Shown here: one piece after another, positions 26,429 to 37,737 of the stretch
How the letters are laid out: each line of letters opens with the position of its first letter
Numbering within the stretch: position 1 is the stretch's first letter
DNA from: an uncultured Pelagibacteraceae bacterium
GTDB lineage: Bacteria > Pseudomonadota > Alphaproteobacteria > Pelagibacterales > Pelagibacteraceae
Direction: 5' to 3'
DNA length: 64,000 nt
NCBI GenBank assembly: GCA_902584365.1
Contig: CACHZG010000003.1
Location: 1-64,000 of the forward strand
Notes under the pieces: generated by a model
Database searches by the model: none
The model's input: only the letters and a program-made list of their open reading frames with translations
Told to the model about the DNA's origin: nothing
Program-made: the position numbers and the translations under genes

Positions 26429-27333
26429 TGGAAAAAATAAACTTTAAACATTCAATTATTTTTTTTAATTTTTGTATTTTGGTAAGTCCAATTTATCTTA
26501 TAATAAATTTCGAACCAGTAATTTATTGTTTGATTTTGATTTTAATTTTAGGGATTTCCCATGGAGCGTTAGATAATATCAAAGGGGCAAAACTTTTAAA
26601 ATTGTTTGGATATAGAAGTACAATTTCTTTTTATCTTAGTTACATATTAATTTCATCATCAATTATAATATTCTGGTTAATTTTTCCAAATACAGTTTTA
26701 CTATTATTTTTAGTTGTCGCAGCCTACCATTTTGGAAAAGAAGACACGGTATTTTCTTTTAAAGGAAAATTTCTTATATCAGAGTTTTTATTCTTCTTAA
26801 AAGGTTCAGCCGTAATTATAGCGCCATTATTGTTAAAGAGAGAGGAAACAAATGAAATATTTAAAATTCTTAATTTTAATGTCTTTGAAGCACAATTTTT
26901 TAAAAACGAATTTTTAATTTCTATGTTGTGTTTAAGTTTTTTGTCCTCTTTGTATATTTCGAAAAAAGAAACATTAGACCTAAAAGGTATCATGATTATG
27001 GACTTTTTTTCTTTAATAATATTAAATCTTTTTTTGTCACCTATTTTAGCTTTCACACTTTATTTTTGTTTTCTTCACTCTATAAGGCATTCGATTTCTC
27101 TTATTTTTGAACTTGATAAATCTTTCAAATCAGGGCTTAGAAAATTCATAAAAAAAGCCATTCCATTAACTATTATTACTGTAGTAATATTTTTATTAGC
27201 AGTATTTTTTTTAAATAATTTTTATATGCTTGATGAGGCTATTTATAAGGTCATTTTTATTGGTTTGGCGTCGCTTACTTTTCCGCATATATTGTTAGAA
27301 TATCTTTTAGAAAAAAATGAAAAAAGAACTTAA
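26428..27333 (+). CDS. blh: Beta-carotene 15,15'-dioxygenase, Brp/Blh family
   Basis: Integral membrane oxygenase cleaving beta-carotene into two retinals, the chromophore of rhodopsins. The four conserved histidines expected to bind iron are visible: H45 (GISHGALDN), H101 (AAYHFGKED), and H217 with H221 (FLHSIRHS); H287 (FPHILLEYL) is a further conserved one. Several membrane helices surround them. It ends the retinal set and overlaps ispH by 17 bp. No rhodopsin gene is in this window. Confidence 0.94.
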   Translation: MEKINFKHSIIFFNFCILVSPIYLIINFEPVIYCLILILILGISHGALDNIKGAKLLKLFGYRSTISFYLSYILISSSIIIFWLIFPNTVLLLFLVVAAYHFGKEDTVFSFKGKFLISEFLFFLKGSAVIIAPLLLKREETNEIFKILNFNVFEAQFFKNEFLISMLCLSFLSSLYISKKETLDLKGIMIMDFFSLIILNLFLSPILAFTLYFCFLHSIRHSISLIFELDKSFKSGLRKFIKKAIPLTIITVVIFLLAVFFLNNFYMLDEAIYKVIFIGLASLTFPHILLEYLLEKNEKRT

Positions 27334-28261
27334 AATTTATTTAGCATCGCCAAGGGGGTTCTGTGCTGGAGTTAAAAGAGCAATAGATATTGTTGAAAAA
27401 TCAATCAGTAAATTTGGATCTCCAGTATATGTTAGGCACGAAATAGTTCATAATAAACAAGTTGTAGAGGAGTTAAAACAAAAAGGAGCAATTTTTGTAG
27501 ATGAATTATCTGATATCAAGGATGGAAAAAGACCAGTAATTTTCTCAGCTCATGGAGTTCCGAAATCTGTGCCAGAGGAAGCCAAACTAAAAAATTTATC
27601 CTTTGTAGACGCTACTTGTCCACTTGTATCTAAAGTCCATAGAGAGTCTGAGCAATTAAATAAAAATGGTTTTGAAATATTACTTATTGGCCACAAGAAC
27701 CATCCTGAAGTGGTAGGTACTATGGGTCAACTCCCTAAGGACTCTATCAAATTAATCGAAACCAAAAAAGACGCTGAAGCTTTGAATGTTAATGACTTTA
27801 AAAAACCTTTAGCCTATATTACTCAAACTACGCTCTCAGTAGATGATACAGCGGAAATTATTAATTGCCTTAAGAGGAAATTTCCAAAAATTAAAGGTCC
27901 AGTTAAAGAGGATATTTGTTATGCGACAACCAATAGGCAATTGGCTGTGAAAAAGATAGCCTCAAAGTGTGATATGTTTTTTGTCGTTGGAAGCCGAAAT
28001 TCTTCTAACTCAGTAAGGTTGGTTGAAGTTGCAAAAAAAGCAGGATGTAAGAATTCTCAATTAATGCACTCAGAAAAGGAGATACCCCTCAAAGACATTG
28101 ATAAATCTGATACGATTGGAATATCGTCTGGTGCATCTGCTCCTGAAAAATTAGTGCAAACATTGCTTAATAATATAAAAAAAGATAGGAAAGTTTCCAT
28201 TGAAGAAGTGGTAGTCGCAGAAGAGAAAGTTGTTTTTAAATTACCAAAAGAGCTTAACTAA
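27317..28261 (+). CDS. ispH: 4-hydroxy-3-methylbut-2-enyl diphosphate reductase
   Basis: Last enzyme of the non-mevalonate pathway, giving IPP and DMAPP. The three iron-sulfur Cys lie in PRGFCAGVKRA, DATCPLVSKVH and EDICYATTNRQ; active-site blocks LIGHKNHPEVVGTMGQ and GISSGASAPEKLV are present. The 314-residue length is normal. Its start is inside the end of blh, coupling isoprenoid supply to the carotenoid genes that consume it. Confidence 0.97.
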   Translation: MKKELKIYLASPRGFCAGVKRAIDIVEKSISKFGSPVYVRHEIVHNKQVVEELKQKGAIFVDELSDIKDGKRPVIFSAHGVPKSVPEEAKLKNLSFVDATCPLVSKVHRESEQLNKNGFEILLIGHKNHPEVVGTMGQLPKDSIKLIETKKDAEALNVNDFKKPLAYITQTTLSVDDTAEIINCLKRKFPKIKGPVKEDICYATTNRQLAVKKIASKCDMFFVVGSRNSSNSVRLVEVAKKAGCKNSQLMHSEKEIPLKDIDKSDTIGISSGASAPEKLVQTLLNNIKKDRKVSIEEVVVAEEKVVFKLPKELN

Positions 28262-29229
28262 TGGCTGTCTATACAAAGTTAAACCATAACAAAATAGAAG
28301 AAATTCTATCTAATTATAGTTTGGGAAAATTAAATCAGTTTAAAGGTATTGAGGAAGGAATAGAAAATTCAAACTATTTTTTATCGGTTGGGAAGAAAAA
28401 ATTTATCCTCACTGTCTATGAAAAAAGAGTAAAATCAGAAGATCTTCCTTTTTTTTCAAACTTAATGTCTTCACTTAATAAATCAAATTTTAAATGTCCT
28501 GCTCCAATAATCAATAATCAAAACGAAACAATTACGGATTTTGAAGGAAAAAAATTAATGATAGTCTCTTTTCTTGAAGGCAAAGCAAAACAAAGTTTGT
28601 CTCCCCTTAATTGTAAATCTGTCGGTATTGAAGTTGCAAATATGCATAAAATTACAAGTAATTTTAAGTTTAAAAGGGATAACGATCTTTCTGTAAAGTC
28701 ATGGAGAACTTTGTTTAACAGTGTAAAAGATAAATGTTCAAAAATTCATAAAGATCTTCCAAAATTAATAGAGGAAAATCTTGGTGATGTAGAAAAAAAT
28801 TGGCCGGTAAATTTACCTCGAGGAATTATCCACGCTGATCTTTTTCATGATAATATCTTTTTCATAAAAGATAAATTTAGTGGCATTATCGATTTTTATT
28901 TCTCTTGTGAAGATTTTTTGGCTTTTGAAATAGCAATTTGTTTTAACGCTCTTTGTTTTGATGGATTAAAAGAAAATTTAAGTTTTAACGTTACAAAAGC
29001 AAAAAATTTTATTGATGGATATACTTCAATAAGAAAACTTAGTGATGAGGAAAAAAATAATATAAAGGTATTATCTCAAGGAGCCGCATTAAGGTTTTTG
29101 CTAACAAGAGTGTTTGATGCGATTAACAAAGTTGAGGGGGCAATTGTTAAAATTAAAGATCCAGTAGAATATTTAAAAAGGCTAGAATTTCATAAGAATT
29201 CAAAAAATTATGAGGATTATTTTTTTTAA
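28261..29229 (+). CDS. thrB: Homoserine kinase (ThrB II, aminoglycoside-phosphotransferase fold)
   Basis: Phosphorylates homoserine for threonine synthesis. The 322-residue protein is of the alphaproteobacterial kind: N-terminal GKLNQFKGIEEGIENSNYFL, catalytic loop IIHADLFHDNIFF, and metal-binding IDFYFSCED. thrC, the next step, lies nearby on the opposite strand at 30129. It overlaps ispH and rnhA by one base each; the ispH-thrB-rnhA order is common in Alphaproteobacteria. Confidence 0.94.
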   Translation: MAVYTKLNHNKIEEILSNYSLGKLNQFKGIEEGIENSNYFLSVGKKKFILTVYEKRVKSEDLPFFSNLMSSLNKSNFKCPAPIINNQNETITDFEGKKLMIVSFLEGKAKQSLSPLNCKSVGIEVANMHKITSNFKFKRDNDLSVKSWRTLFNSVKDKCSKIHKDLPKLIEENLGDVEKNWPVNLPRGIIHADLFHDNIFFIKDKFSGIIDFYFSCEDFLAFEIAICFNALCFDGLKENLSFNVTKAKNFIDGYTSIRKLSDEEKNNIKVLSQGAALRFLLTRVFDAINKVEGAIVKIKDPVEYLKRLEFHKNSKNYEDYFF

Positions 29230-29651
29230 TGAAATTAAAAATTTATACTGATGGTGCTTGCTCAGGAAATCCTGGAAAAGGAGGTTGGGCTGCAATCATA
29301 TTAGACGACTCAAATCAATCAAGCATCTCTGGAAGTGAAAGTAATACAACTAACAATAGGATGGAATTAATGGCTCCAATTATGGCATTAAAAAAAATTA
29401 AAAAGAAATCTGAGATTACAATCTTTACAGACTCAAAATACGTAAAAAATGGAATTACTGATTGGATAAAAAAATGGAAAAAAAATAATTGGAAAAACTC
29501 AAATAAGAAACCAGTAAAAAATAAAGATCTTTGGATTAAATTGGACAATTCTTGTTTAAAACATAAAATTATTTGGAAATGGGTTAAAGCTCATGCTGGA
29601 AATAAATATAATAATCTGGCTGATGAATTGGCAGTATCAGAAACTAAATAG
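29229..29651 (+). CDS. rnhA: Ribonuclease HI
   Basis: Cuts RNA in RNA-DNA hybrids. The 140-residue protein has the DEDD set: D8 in IYTDGACSGNPGKGGW, Glu in NNRMELMAPIMAL, Asp in IFTDSKYV, and Asp in NNLADELA, plus the basic handle (KKWKKNNWKNSNKKPVKN). Last gene of the long co-directional run that begins at dciA/dsbA/smc. Its final 8 bases overlap the convergent peroxiredoxin gene. Confidence 0.96.
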   Translation: MKLKIYTDGACSGNPGKGGWAAIILDDSNQSSISGSESNTTNNRMELMAPIMALKKIKKKSEITIFTDSKYVKNGITDWIKKWKKNNWKNSNKKPVKNKDLWIKLDNSCLKHKIIWKWVKAHAGNKYNNLADELAVSETK

Positions 29652-30129
29652 ACTTTAAAAAGTTCTCTGCAGCAGATAGCTCGCAAGTAGCAGTTTCTTT
29701 TTCTTCCTCTACTTTTTTAACTTCACCATCCTCTACAAGCATAGTGTATCTATTTGATCTTATTCCTAATCCTTTTTCAGATTTGTCCACCTCCGCTCCA
29801 ATAGCTTTTGTAAATTTTAGAAAAGGGTCGCCAGCCATAAAAATTTTTGTTCCAGAATTTTGATTTTCTCCCCAAGCCTTCATAACATTAGGATCATTCA
29901 CAGCAATACATACGATTTTTGAAATTCCTTTTTTAATAGCTAGTTCATAATTTTTTATGTACCCAGGCAAATGAAGAGCCGAACAAGTTTTGGTAAAGGC
30001 TCCCGGCATACCTAAAATTATAGTCTTATTTTCACACAAATCTAAAATATCAATTTTTTTAACATTGTTACTTTGATCAAGATAAAATAGTTCAGAACTA
30101 GGTAATTTGTCTCCAGCTTTTATTTTCAT
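29644..30129 (-). CDS. Peroxiredoxin of the Prx5 type
   Basis: Thiol peroxidase of 161 residues. The peroxidatic Cys lies in MPGAFTKTCSALHLPGY (the usual PGAFTPxCS form), followed by the conserved KIVCIAVNDPNVMKAW and RSNRYTMLVEDG. A second Cys near the C-terminus (ATCELSAAENFL) could resolve the disulfide. It follows thrC on the minus strand with a one-base overlap. Confidence 0.92.
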   Translation of the reverse strand: MKIKAGDKLPSSELFYLDQSNNVKKIDILDLCENKTIILGMPGAFTKTCSALHLPGYIKNYELAIKKGISKIVCIAVNDPNVMKAWGENQNSGTKIFMAGDPFLKFTKAIGAEVDKSEKGLGIRSNRYTMLVEDGEVKKVEEEKETATCELSAAENFLKSI

Positions 30130-31496
30130 TATATTTTTTCCCTAATATATTTTTTTAAATCTTCAAGTTTATTATCAATTATTTCGAATTTTTCAATTTT
30201 TTTAGACAAATCTGAAAACTGTTTTGGTGGAACAACATTTTTTCCTATTGCTAATTTAATTGTTTCTAAAAATTTGTAAGGATGGGCTGTGCCCAATACT
30301 ACCGTTTTTGAATTATTTTTAACTTTGTATGCAGCGCCTAAAGCTGTCGCTGTGTGTGGGTCTAAGATAAATCCATAATTTATAAAAAAATCTTTAATGA
30401 CTCTTAAAGTATCTGCATCATTTATTTTTTCTGCAGAAAAATTTTCTCTAATTTTTTTCAATTCATCTTTTTCTAATTTAAAAAAACCATTTTCTTTTAG
30501 ATTTTGCATTGATTTTGCAACTTTTTGATCATCATTGCTCAGCACATCAAACAATAGTCTTTCAAAATTACTTGCAACTTGAATATCCATGCTCGGAGAA
30601 AGAGACGGTTTGACTTTGGAAGGTCGATATTCTCCTGAATTTATAACTCTACATAAAATATCATTTTCATTAGTGGCTACTATTAGCTTGTCTACGGGTA
30701 ACCCCATTTTTTTTGCAATATAACCCGCATATACATCTCCGAAATTTCCAGTTGGAACAGAAAAATTTACTTTTGAAGAAATTTTAAAATATGCGTAAAA
30801 ATAATAAACAATCTGACAAATAATTCTTGCCCAATTTATTGAATTGACACCTGACATATTTATTTTTTCTCTAAATTGTTCATCATTAAACATTTGTTTA
30901 ACAATATTTTGACAATCATCAAAATTACCTTTCACAGCTATATTAAAAATATTATTTGAGTCACATGTGGTCATTATTTTTCGTTGAATATTAGAAATTT
31001 TTTTATGAGGGTGTAGGACAAATAAATTTATATTTTTTTTATCTCGTAAAGCAGCTATTGCTGCTGAGCCAGTATCTCCTGAAGTTGCTACAACTATATT
31101 AATAGTTTTTTGGTTTAAGCCAAGTTCACTATACATTAGACCTAAAACTTGCATGGCTATATCTTTAAAAGCTAAAGTTGGCCCGTGGTAAAGTTCAAGT
31201 AAATTTATATCGTCTATTTTTTTCATCTCAACCACATCTGATATTTCAAAATTTGAGTAAGCTTTTTCTACAATTGATTTGACTTTATTTTTATCCAGGT
31301 TTGGGTAACAAAAAATTGAAATAATTTCTGTAGCAAGTTCGTTATATTTTAGTTTGCCTAATTTATTTAATTCATCTTTGCTAAATTTTTTAATTTTCTC
31401 AGGTAAAAACAAACCACCATCTGGAGCTAATCCTCTTAAAAAAATACTACCAAAATCAAGATTCAATTGTTTATTTCTTGTGCTTATATAATTCAT
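30129..31496 (-). CDS. thrC: Threonine synthase
   Basis: PLP enzyme converting phosphohomoserine to threonine. The 455-residue long form has YISTRN at the N-terminus, the PLP lysine in GPTLAFKDIAMQVLG, the glycine-rich ATSGDTGSAAIAAL and VPTGNFGDVYAGYIAKKMG motifs. It follows surf1 with a 4-bp overlap, the standard alphaproteobacterial arrangement at the end of the cytochrome oxidase locus. Confidence 0.96.
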   Translation of the reverse strand: MNYISTRNKQLNLDFGSIFLRGLAPDGGLFLPEKIKKFSKDELNKLGKLKYNELATEIISIFCYPNLDKNKVKSIVEKAYSNFEISDVVEMKKIDDINLLELYHGPTLAFKDIAMQVLGLMYSELGLNQKTINIVVATSGDTGSAAIAALRDKKNINLFVLHPHKKISNIQRKIMTTCDSNNIFNIAVKGNFDDCQNIVKQMFNDEQFREKINMSGVNSINWARIICQIVYYFYAYFKISSKVNFSVPTGNFGDVYAGYIAKKMGLPVDKLIVATNENDILCRVINSGEYRPSKVKPSLSPSMDIQVASNFERLLFDVLSNDDQKVAKSMQNLKENGFFKLEKDELKKIRENFSAEKINDADTLRVIKDFFINYGFILDPHTATALGAAYKVKNNSKTVVLGTAHPYKFLETIKLAIGKNVVPPKQFSDLSKKIEKFEIIDNKLEDLKKYIREKI

Positions 31497-32146
31497 TGTT
31501 TTTTTCTAAAGTATAAAAAATATAATAAAATAGTAAGTGCTAGAGAATACCATGTTAAAGCGTATTTGAGGTGATTGTTTGACAAATTGGCTTTAATTTT
31601 TTTTGGAAGTGGAGAATTTTCAATGTTTCCCTCTAAAATCACAGTGTGATTGCTAAAGATCAAACCTGTGTACTGTTTCAGATCATTCAGATTTACTGAA
31701 AACCAAATATTGTTTTTAATATCATTATTTGGTTTAAAAATATTTGGTTTAGATATCTTTTTTATAATTCCTTTTATTTGATTTTCTTTGAAATTATTTA
31801 TCTTAAGATCATTCTTAAACTTTTTTTCAATCCATCCTCTATTTATTAAAACATATTCGTTTGCTGTAGTTAACATAGGTGTAACTACGTCATAACCTGG
31901 TTTTCCTTTATCGTTTAAACTATAGAGAAAAATTTGTTTGTCGTAGAGGAATTTACCTTGAAGTTTTACTCTTTGGTAATTTACATCAATTGATTTTGAG
32001 TAATTTACTGGAGTAGATTTCAAACCAATTTCAATTTTACTAATTAAATCAAGTTTCCACTGTAATCTGTATAATTGCCAAGTACCAAGAGAGCAAAGCA
32101 GAGTGATAAAAAAAATTACAAATAAATTAAATAAAGTCTTTTTCAA
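31493..32146 (-). CDS. surf1: SURF1 family cytochrome oxidase assembly protein
   Basis: A 217-residue membrane protein with one helix at each end (LFVIFFITLLCSLGTWQLYRL and YALTWYSLALTILLYFLYF), the SURF1 layout, and conserved LGTWQLYRLQWK and VLINRGWI motifs. It helps deliver heme a to subunit I of the aa3 oxidase. The start is a TTG, 6 bp after coxC. Confidence 0.9.
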   Translation of the reverse strand: MKKTLFNLFVIFFITLLCSLGTWQLYRLQWKLDLISKIEIGLKSTPVNYSKSIDVNYQRVKLQGKFLYDKQIFLYSLNDKGKPGYDVVTPMLTTANEYVLINRGWIEKKFKNDLKINNFKENQIKGIIKKISKPNIFKPNNDIKNNIWFSVNLNDLKQYTGLIFSNHTVILEGNIENSPLPKKIKANLSNNHLKYALTWYSLALTILLYFLYFRKKQ

Positions 32147-32152
32147 CTTTTT

Positions 32153-32941
32153 TTAACTTCCCCAAATGTAAATTGCTGCAAATAAAAATAACCATACAAC
32201 ATCAACAAAATGCCAATACCATGCAGCCGCTTCAAAACCAAAGTGGTGGTCAGGTTTAAAATGACCTTTCATTGATCGATACAAACATACTGCTAGGAAA
32301 ATTGTGCCTATTATAACATGAAATCCATGAAACCCAGTGGCCATATAAAAAGTAGATCCGTATATGTTTTGAGAAATAGTAAAAGTTGCATGATGATATT
32401 CGTATGCTTGAAAACATGAAAAAATAAATCCTAAAAACACAGTAGCTATTAATCCATTTACTAAACCTTTTCTGTCATTTTCTAACATAGCGTGATGCGC
32501 CCATGTGACAGTGGTTCCTGACAAAAGCAAGATTAATGTATTAATTAGAGGTATGTCCCAGGGATCAAAAGTTTGTATATCTGCAGGTGGCCAAATTTTT
32601 CCAACTGCTTCTGTTGGAAATAAACTGGCATTAAAGAAAGCCCAGAACCAGGCAACAAAAAACATCACCTCTGAAGCAATAAATAAAGTCATACCATATC
32701 TATGACCTATTTGAACAACCATGGTATGATGGCCTTGTTTTTCTGCTTCATCAATCACATCTCTAAACCACATAAATGATCCATAGATCAGAAGTGCGGA
32801 GCCAACTAATAACAACCATAATGTTTTTGTATGAAAATAATAAACTGCTCCAAACGCTAAAATTAGTGATGCGAATGATGTAAATATTGGCCAAGGACTT
32901 GGGTCAACTAAATGAAAATCATGTTTTTTCTGTGTTGCCAT
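32153..32941 (-). CDS. ctaE: Cytochrome c oxidase subunit III
   Basis: Seven-helix subunit of the aa3-type terminal oxidase, 262 residues. The opening KKHDFHLVDPSPWPI and the WPPADIQTFDPWDIPLINTLILLLSGTTVTWAHH and FGFEAAAWYWHFVDVVWLFLF blocks are typical. It lies 2 bp after ctaG and before surf1 in the oxidase locus. Confidence 0.97.
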   Translation of the reverse strand: MATQKKHDFHLVDPSPWPIFTSFASLILAFGAVYYFHTKTLWLLLVGSALLIYGSFMWFRDVIDEAEKQGHHTMVVQIGHRYGMTLFIASEVMFFVAWFWAFFNASLFPTEAVGKIWPPADIQTFDPWDIPLINTLILLLSGTTVTWAHHAMLENDRKGLVNGLIATVFLGFIFSCFQAYEYHHATFTISQNIYGSTFYMATGFHGFHVIIGTIFLAVCLYRSMKGHFKPDHHFGFEAAAWYWHFVDVVWLFLFAAIYIWGS

Positions 32942-32943
32942 TT

Positions 32944-33492
32944 TTAAACTTTATCCTTTTTAAAGTAATCTGATGAAAAGAAAGTAAAAGAGAGTGTCAC
33001 ATCAGAAATTTTACTAGTTTTTTTATCATCAACTACTTCCGGGTCTAGAAAAAAAGTTAAAATAAATTCTTTTTTTTCTCCAACTTTTAGGGTTTGTTTC
33101 TCAAAACAAAAACATCCAACCTTGTTTAAGTAGACTCCGAAAGGTGCTGGTGAAACATTAAATGTGGCAGATCCTGAGGTTATTTGATTGCTCTCATTTT
33201 CAACAAAAAATTTAACATTATGAACCTGACCGGGTTTAAGATCCAAAGTATTTTTTTCTGGATAAAATTTCCAAGCTAAATCCCCATTAGAATTAGTGTC
33301 AAATCGAACTTTGTAATCTTGATTTATAACTATTTTTGGTAACTCTTTTTGTGACGCGTTTTGTGTAGTTCCTCCAAATCCTGTAACTCTACAAAATAAG
33401 TCATATAATGGAACTGCAGCAAAAGATAAACCGAGCATTAAGAAAAATATTGATACTAATGCAATAGGTGTTAATTTTTTTTTATCTAACAT
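32944..33492 (-). CDS. ctaG: Cytochrome c oxidase assembly protein CtaG/Cox11
   Basis: Copper chaperone inserting CuB into subunit I. One N-terminal membrane helix (PIALVSIFFLMLGLSFAAVPLYDLFC) is followed by a periplasmic domain with VTGFGGTTQ and the copper-binding CFCFEKQ. The 182-residue length is normal. A 36-residue CoxF-like gene ends 2 bp before its start. Confidence 0.95.
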   Translation of the reverse strand: MLDKKKLTPIALVSIFFLMLGLSFAAVPLYDLFCRVTGFGGTTQNASQKELPKIVINQDYKVRFDTNSNGDLAWKFYPEKNTLDLKPGQVHNVKFFVENESNQITSGSATFNVSPAPFGVYLNKVGCFCFEKQTLKVGEKKEFILTFFLDPEVVDDKKTSKISDVTLSFTFFSSDYFKKDKV

Positions 33493-33494
33493 TG

Positions 33495-33605
33495 CTAAAT
33501 TTCCCTGTTGTATATACCAATGTTATAAAAAGTCATCAAAAATAAAAAAATCATAAATATTATTAAAGCTAACGCGGTAATTAAATTTTTCTTTTTTTTA
33601 TCCAT
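33495..33605 (-). CDS. CoxF-like small membrane protein (36 residues)
   Basis: A short open frame fills the space between ctaB and ctaG: it starts with ATG at 33605, overlaps the end of ctaB by 8 bp, and stops 2 bp before ctaG. It encodes a lysine-rich start (MDKKKKN), one membrane helix (LITALALIIFMIFLFLMTFYN) and a short tail (IGIYNREI). Alphaproteobacterial oxidase loci carry a similar small protein at this very position, with the pattern basic start, IAIALALxxxVVLFYxVT helix and an NxxNRP-like tail, sometimes named CoxF. The tight packing between two oxidase genes and that resemblance support a real gene. Function in oxidase assembly is inference. Confidence 0.75.
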   Translation of the reverse strand: MDKKKKNLITALALIIFMIFLFLMTFYNIGIYNREI

Positions 33606-34524
33606 AATAAATACCTATGAATCTATCAATTAAAATTAGTAAAAATATTAAAAATAAATAGAAAATAGAATATACAAATACTTTTTTGGCTAAAATGTTA
33701 CTTTTTACTAATGATTGAGATTTAAGTAATAAAAAACAAAGAAAAACATAATATAAAGTAAGAATTAAATTTAATGACGAAATAAACAAACCACTTAAAT
33801 TAAAGTAATATGTAGAAGCCACTGCTGGTATCATTAAAAGTGAGTAAATAAAAATATTTTTTTTTGTTACATCAGCTCCAGATATTAAAGGAAGCATAGG
33901 TATTTTTGCTTTTTTATAATCGTCCGCTTTGTATAAACTCAAGGCCCAAAAATGTGAAGGTGTCCAAAAAAAAATAATAAGAAAAAGTATTAATGGAGCG
34001 ATAGAAATATTTCCAGTTGAAATAGTCCAGCCAATTACCGGTGGAAGAGCTCCTGCGGCACCTCCAATAACGATATTTTGAGATGTTTTTCTTTTTAACC
34101 AAACTGTATACACAAAAAAATAAAAACTAATTGTTACTGCTAATAGTAAAGCAGACAATAAATTTGAGCTTAAATACAAAAGACAGATTGATATAATACT
34201 CAACATTATACCAAAAATTAAAGCTTGTTTTTTTTTAACCTTTCCAACAGGTATAGGTCTTAAACATGTTCTCGACATCACTGCATCTAAATCAGCCTCA
34301 TACCACATATTTAATGTACCTGCTGCGCCTGCACCTAAAGCTACTGCAAATAGTGAAATTAATGATGATGCAAAGCTAATTTTATTTGGAGCAACTAGCA
34401 TTCCTACCATGCAAGTAAATAAAACTAAGGACATTACTCTTGGTTTCATAAGTTTTATAAAAGGTTTTAAACTTACTGAATAGAAAGATGAAAAAAATTT
34501 TGTTTTTACAGTTGTTGGTATCAA
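33598..34524 (-). CDS. ctaB: Protoheme IX farnesyltransferase (heme O synthase)
   Basis: Membrane prenyltransferase converting heme b to heme O, the precursor of heme a. Of 308 residues; the UbiA-type Asp motif is NMWYEADLDAVMSRTCLRPIP, after LMKPRVMSLVLFTCMVG. The start is a TTG one base after ctaD. It overlaps the small CoxF-like gene at its end. Confidence 0.96.
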   Translation of the reverse strand: MIPTTVKTKFFSSFYSVSLKPFIKLMKPRVMSLVLFTCMVGMLVAPNKISFASSLISLFAVALGAGAAGTLNMWYEADLDAVMSRTCLRPIPVGKVKKKQALIFGIMLSIISICLLYLSSNLLSALLLAVTISFYFFVYTVWLKRKTSQNIVIGGAAGALPPVIGWTISTGNISIAPLILFLIIFFWTPSHFWALSLYKADDYKKAKIPMLPLISGADVTKKNIFIYSLLMIPAVASTYYFNLSGLFISSLNLILTLYYVFLCFLLLKSQSLVKSNILAKKVFVYSIFYLFLIFLLILIDRFIGIYYG

Positions 34525-34525
34525 T

Positions 34526-36972
<2,447 letters not shown>

Positions 36973-37006
36973 TTTTATAATTTCACAATTTCAATAAATG
37001 CGACAA

Positions 37007-37720
37007 TTAATGTTCATTAAGAACAAATTTAACCAGGGAAATAGCGCTTATAACAGCGGTATCTGTTCTTAGTATATTTTTGGAAAGGGAAAATGAATAA
37101 GTATTGCTCTTCGAATTTATCAATTCTCTCTCGTTAGGTGAAAAATCTCCCTCTGGGCCAATTAGCACAGAAAAAAAATTTGCTTCTTTAAGAATTTCTT
37201 TTTTTAAATTATTTTTTGAATTCACGTCTGCAAATAATAACTTTGTAGAGCCATCTAAATTTTTCAAAAAATCTTTTAGGTTAGTTACTTTAGATATTTC
37301 TGGAGGAAACAATTGATTAGATTGTTCAGAGGCTCCGATAGCAATTTTTTTTGCTCTTTCTAAATTTAATTCTTTTACCTCTGTTCTCTCCGATAAAATT
37401 GGTATTATTTTATGTACACCAAGCTCTGTTGCTTTTTGTAAAATATTATCCATTGGCCCTTTTTTAACCAAACAGATTGCTATTTCAATATTTGATGGTT
37501 TAAAGGAGTCTTTGATCTTTTTTAAATATTTTACTTCTACCCTATCTTTGTTTAAAAAGATTATCTCACACAACCACTCCCCTTCTTTGTTAAACAAATT
37601 TAAATTGGAACCCCTTTTTAATCTCATTACATTCACAACATAATGGGTGTGCTCTTTTGATAATAAACAAGTTGTATTTTCAATTATATTTTCTGGGTGG
37701 AATAATCTTATATTACTCAT
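37007..37720 (-). CDS. rsmE: 16S rRNA (uracil1498-N3)-methyltransferase RsmE
   Basis: SPOUT-class methyltransferase acting on the small subunit rRNA. Of 237 residues; the SAM-binding knot motifs are LIGPEGDFSPNERELI and SLSKNILRTDTAVISAISLV, with the EQSNQLFPPEI segment before. It diverges from the HAD gene across 17 bp. It may share a transcript with the oxidase genes downstream. Confidence 0.95.
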   Translation of the reverse strand: MSNIRLFHPENIIENTTCLLSKEHTHYVVNVMRLKRGSNLNLFNKEGEWLCEIIFLNKDRVEVKYLKKIKDSFKPSNIEIAICLVKKGPMDNILQKATELGVHKIIPILSERTEVKELNLERAKKIAIGASEQSNQLFPPEISKVTNLKDFLKNLDGSTKLLFADVNSKNNLKKEILKEANFFSVLIGPEGDFSPNERELINSKSNTYSFSLSKNILRTDTAVISAISLVKFVLNEH

Positions 37721-37737
37721 TAATATTAATTTAAATT

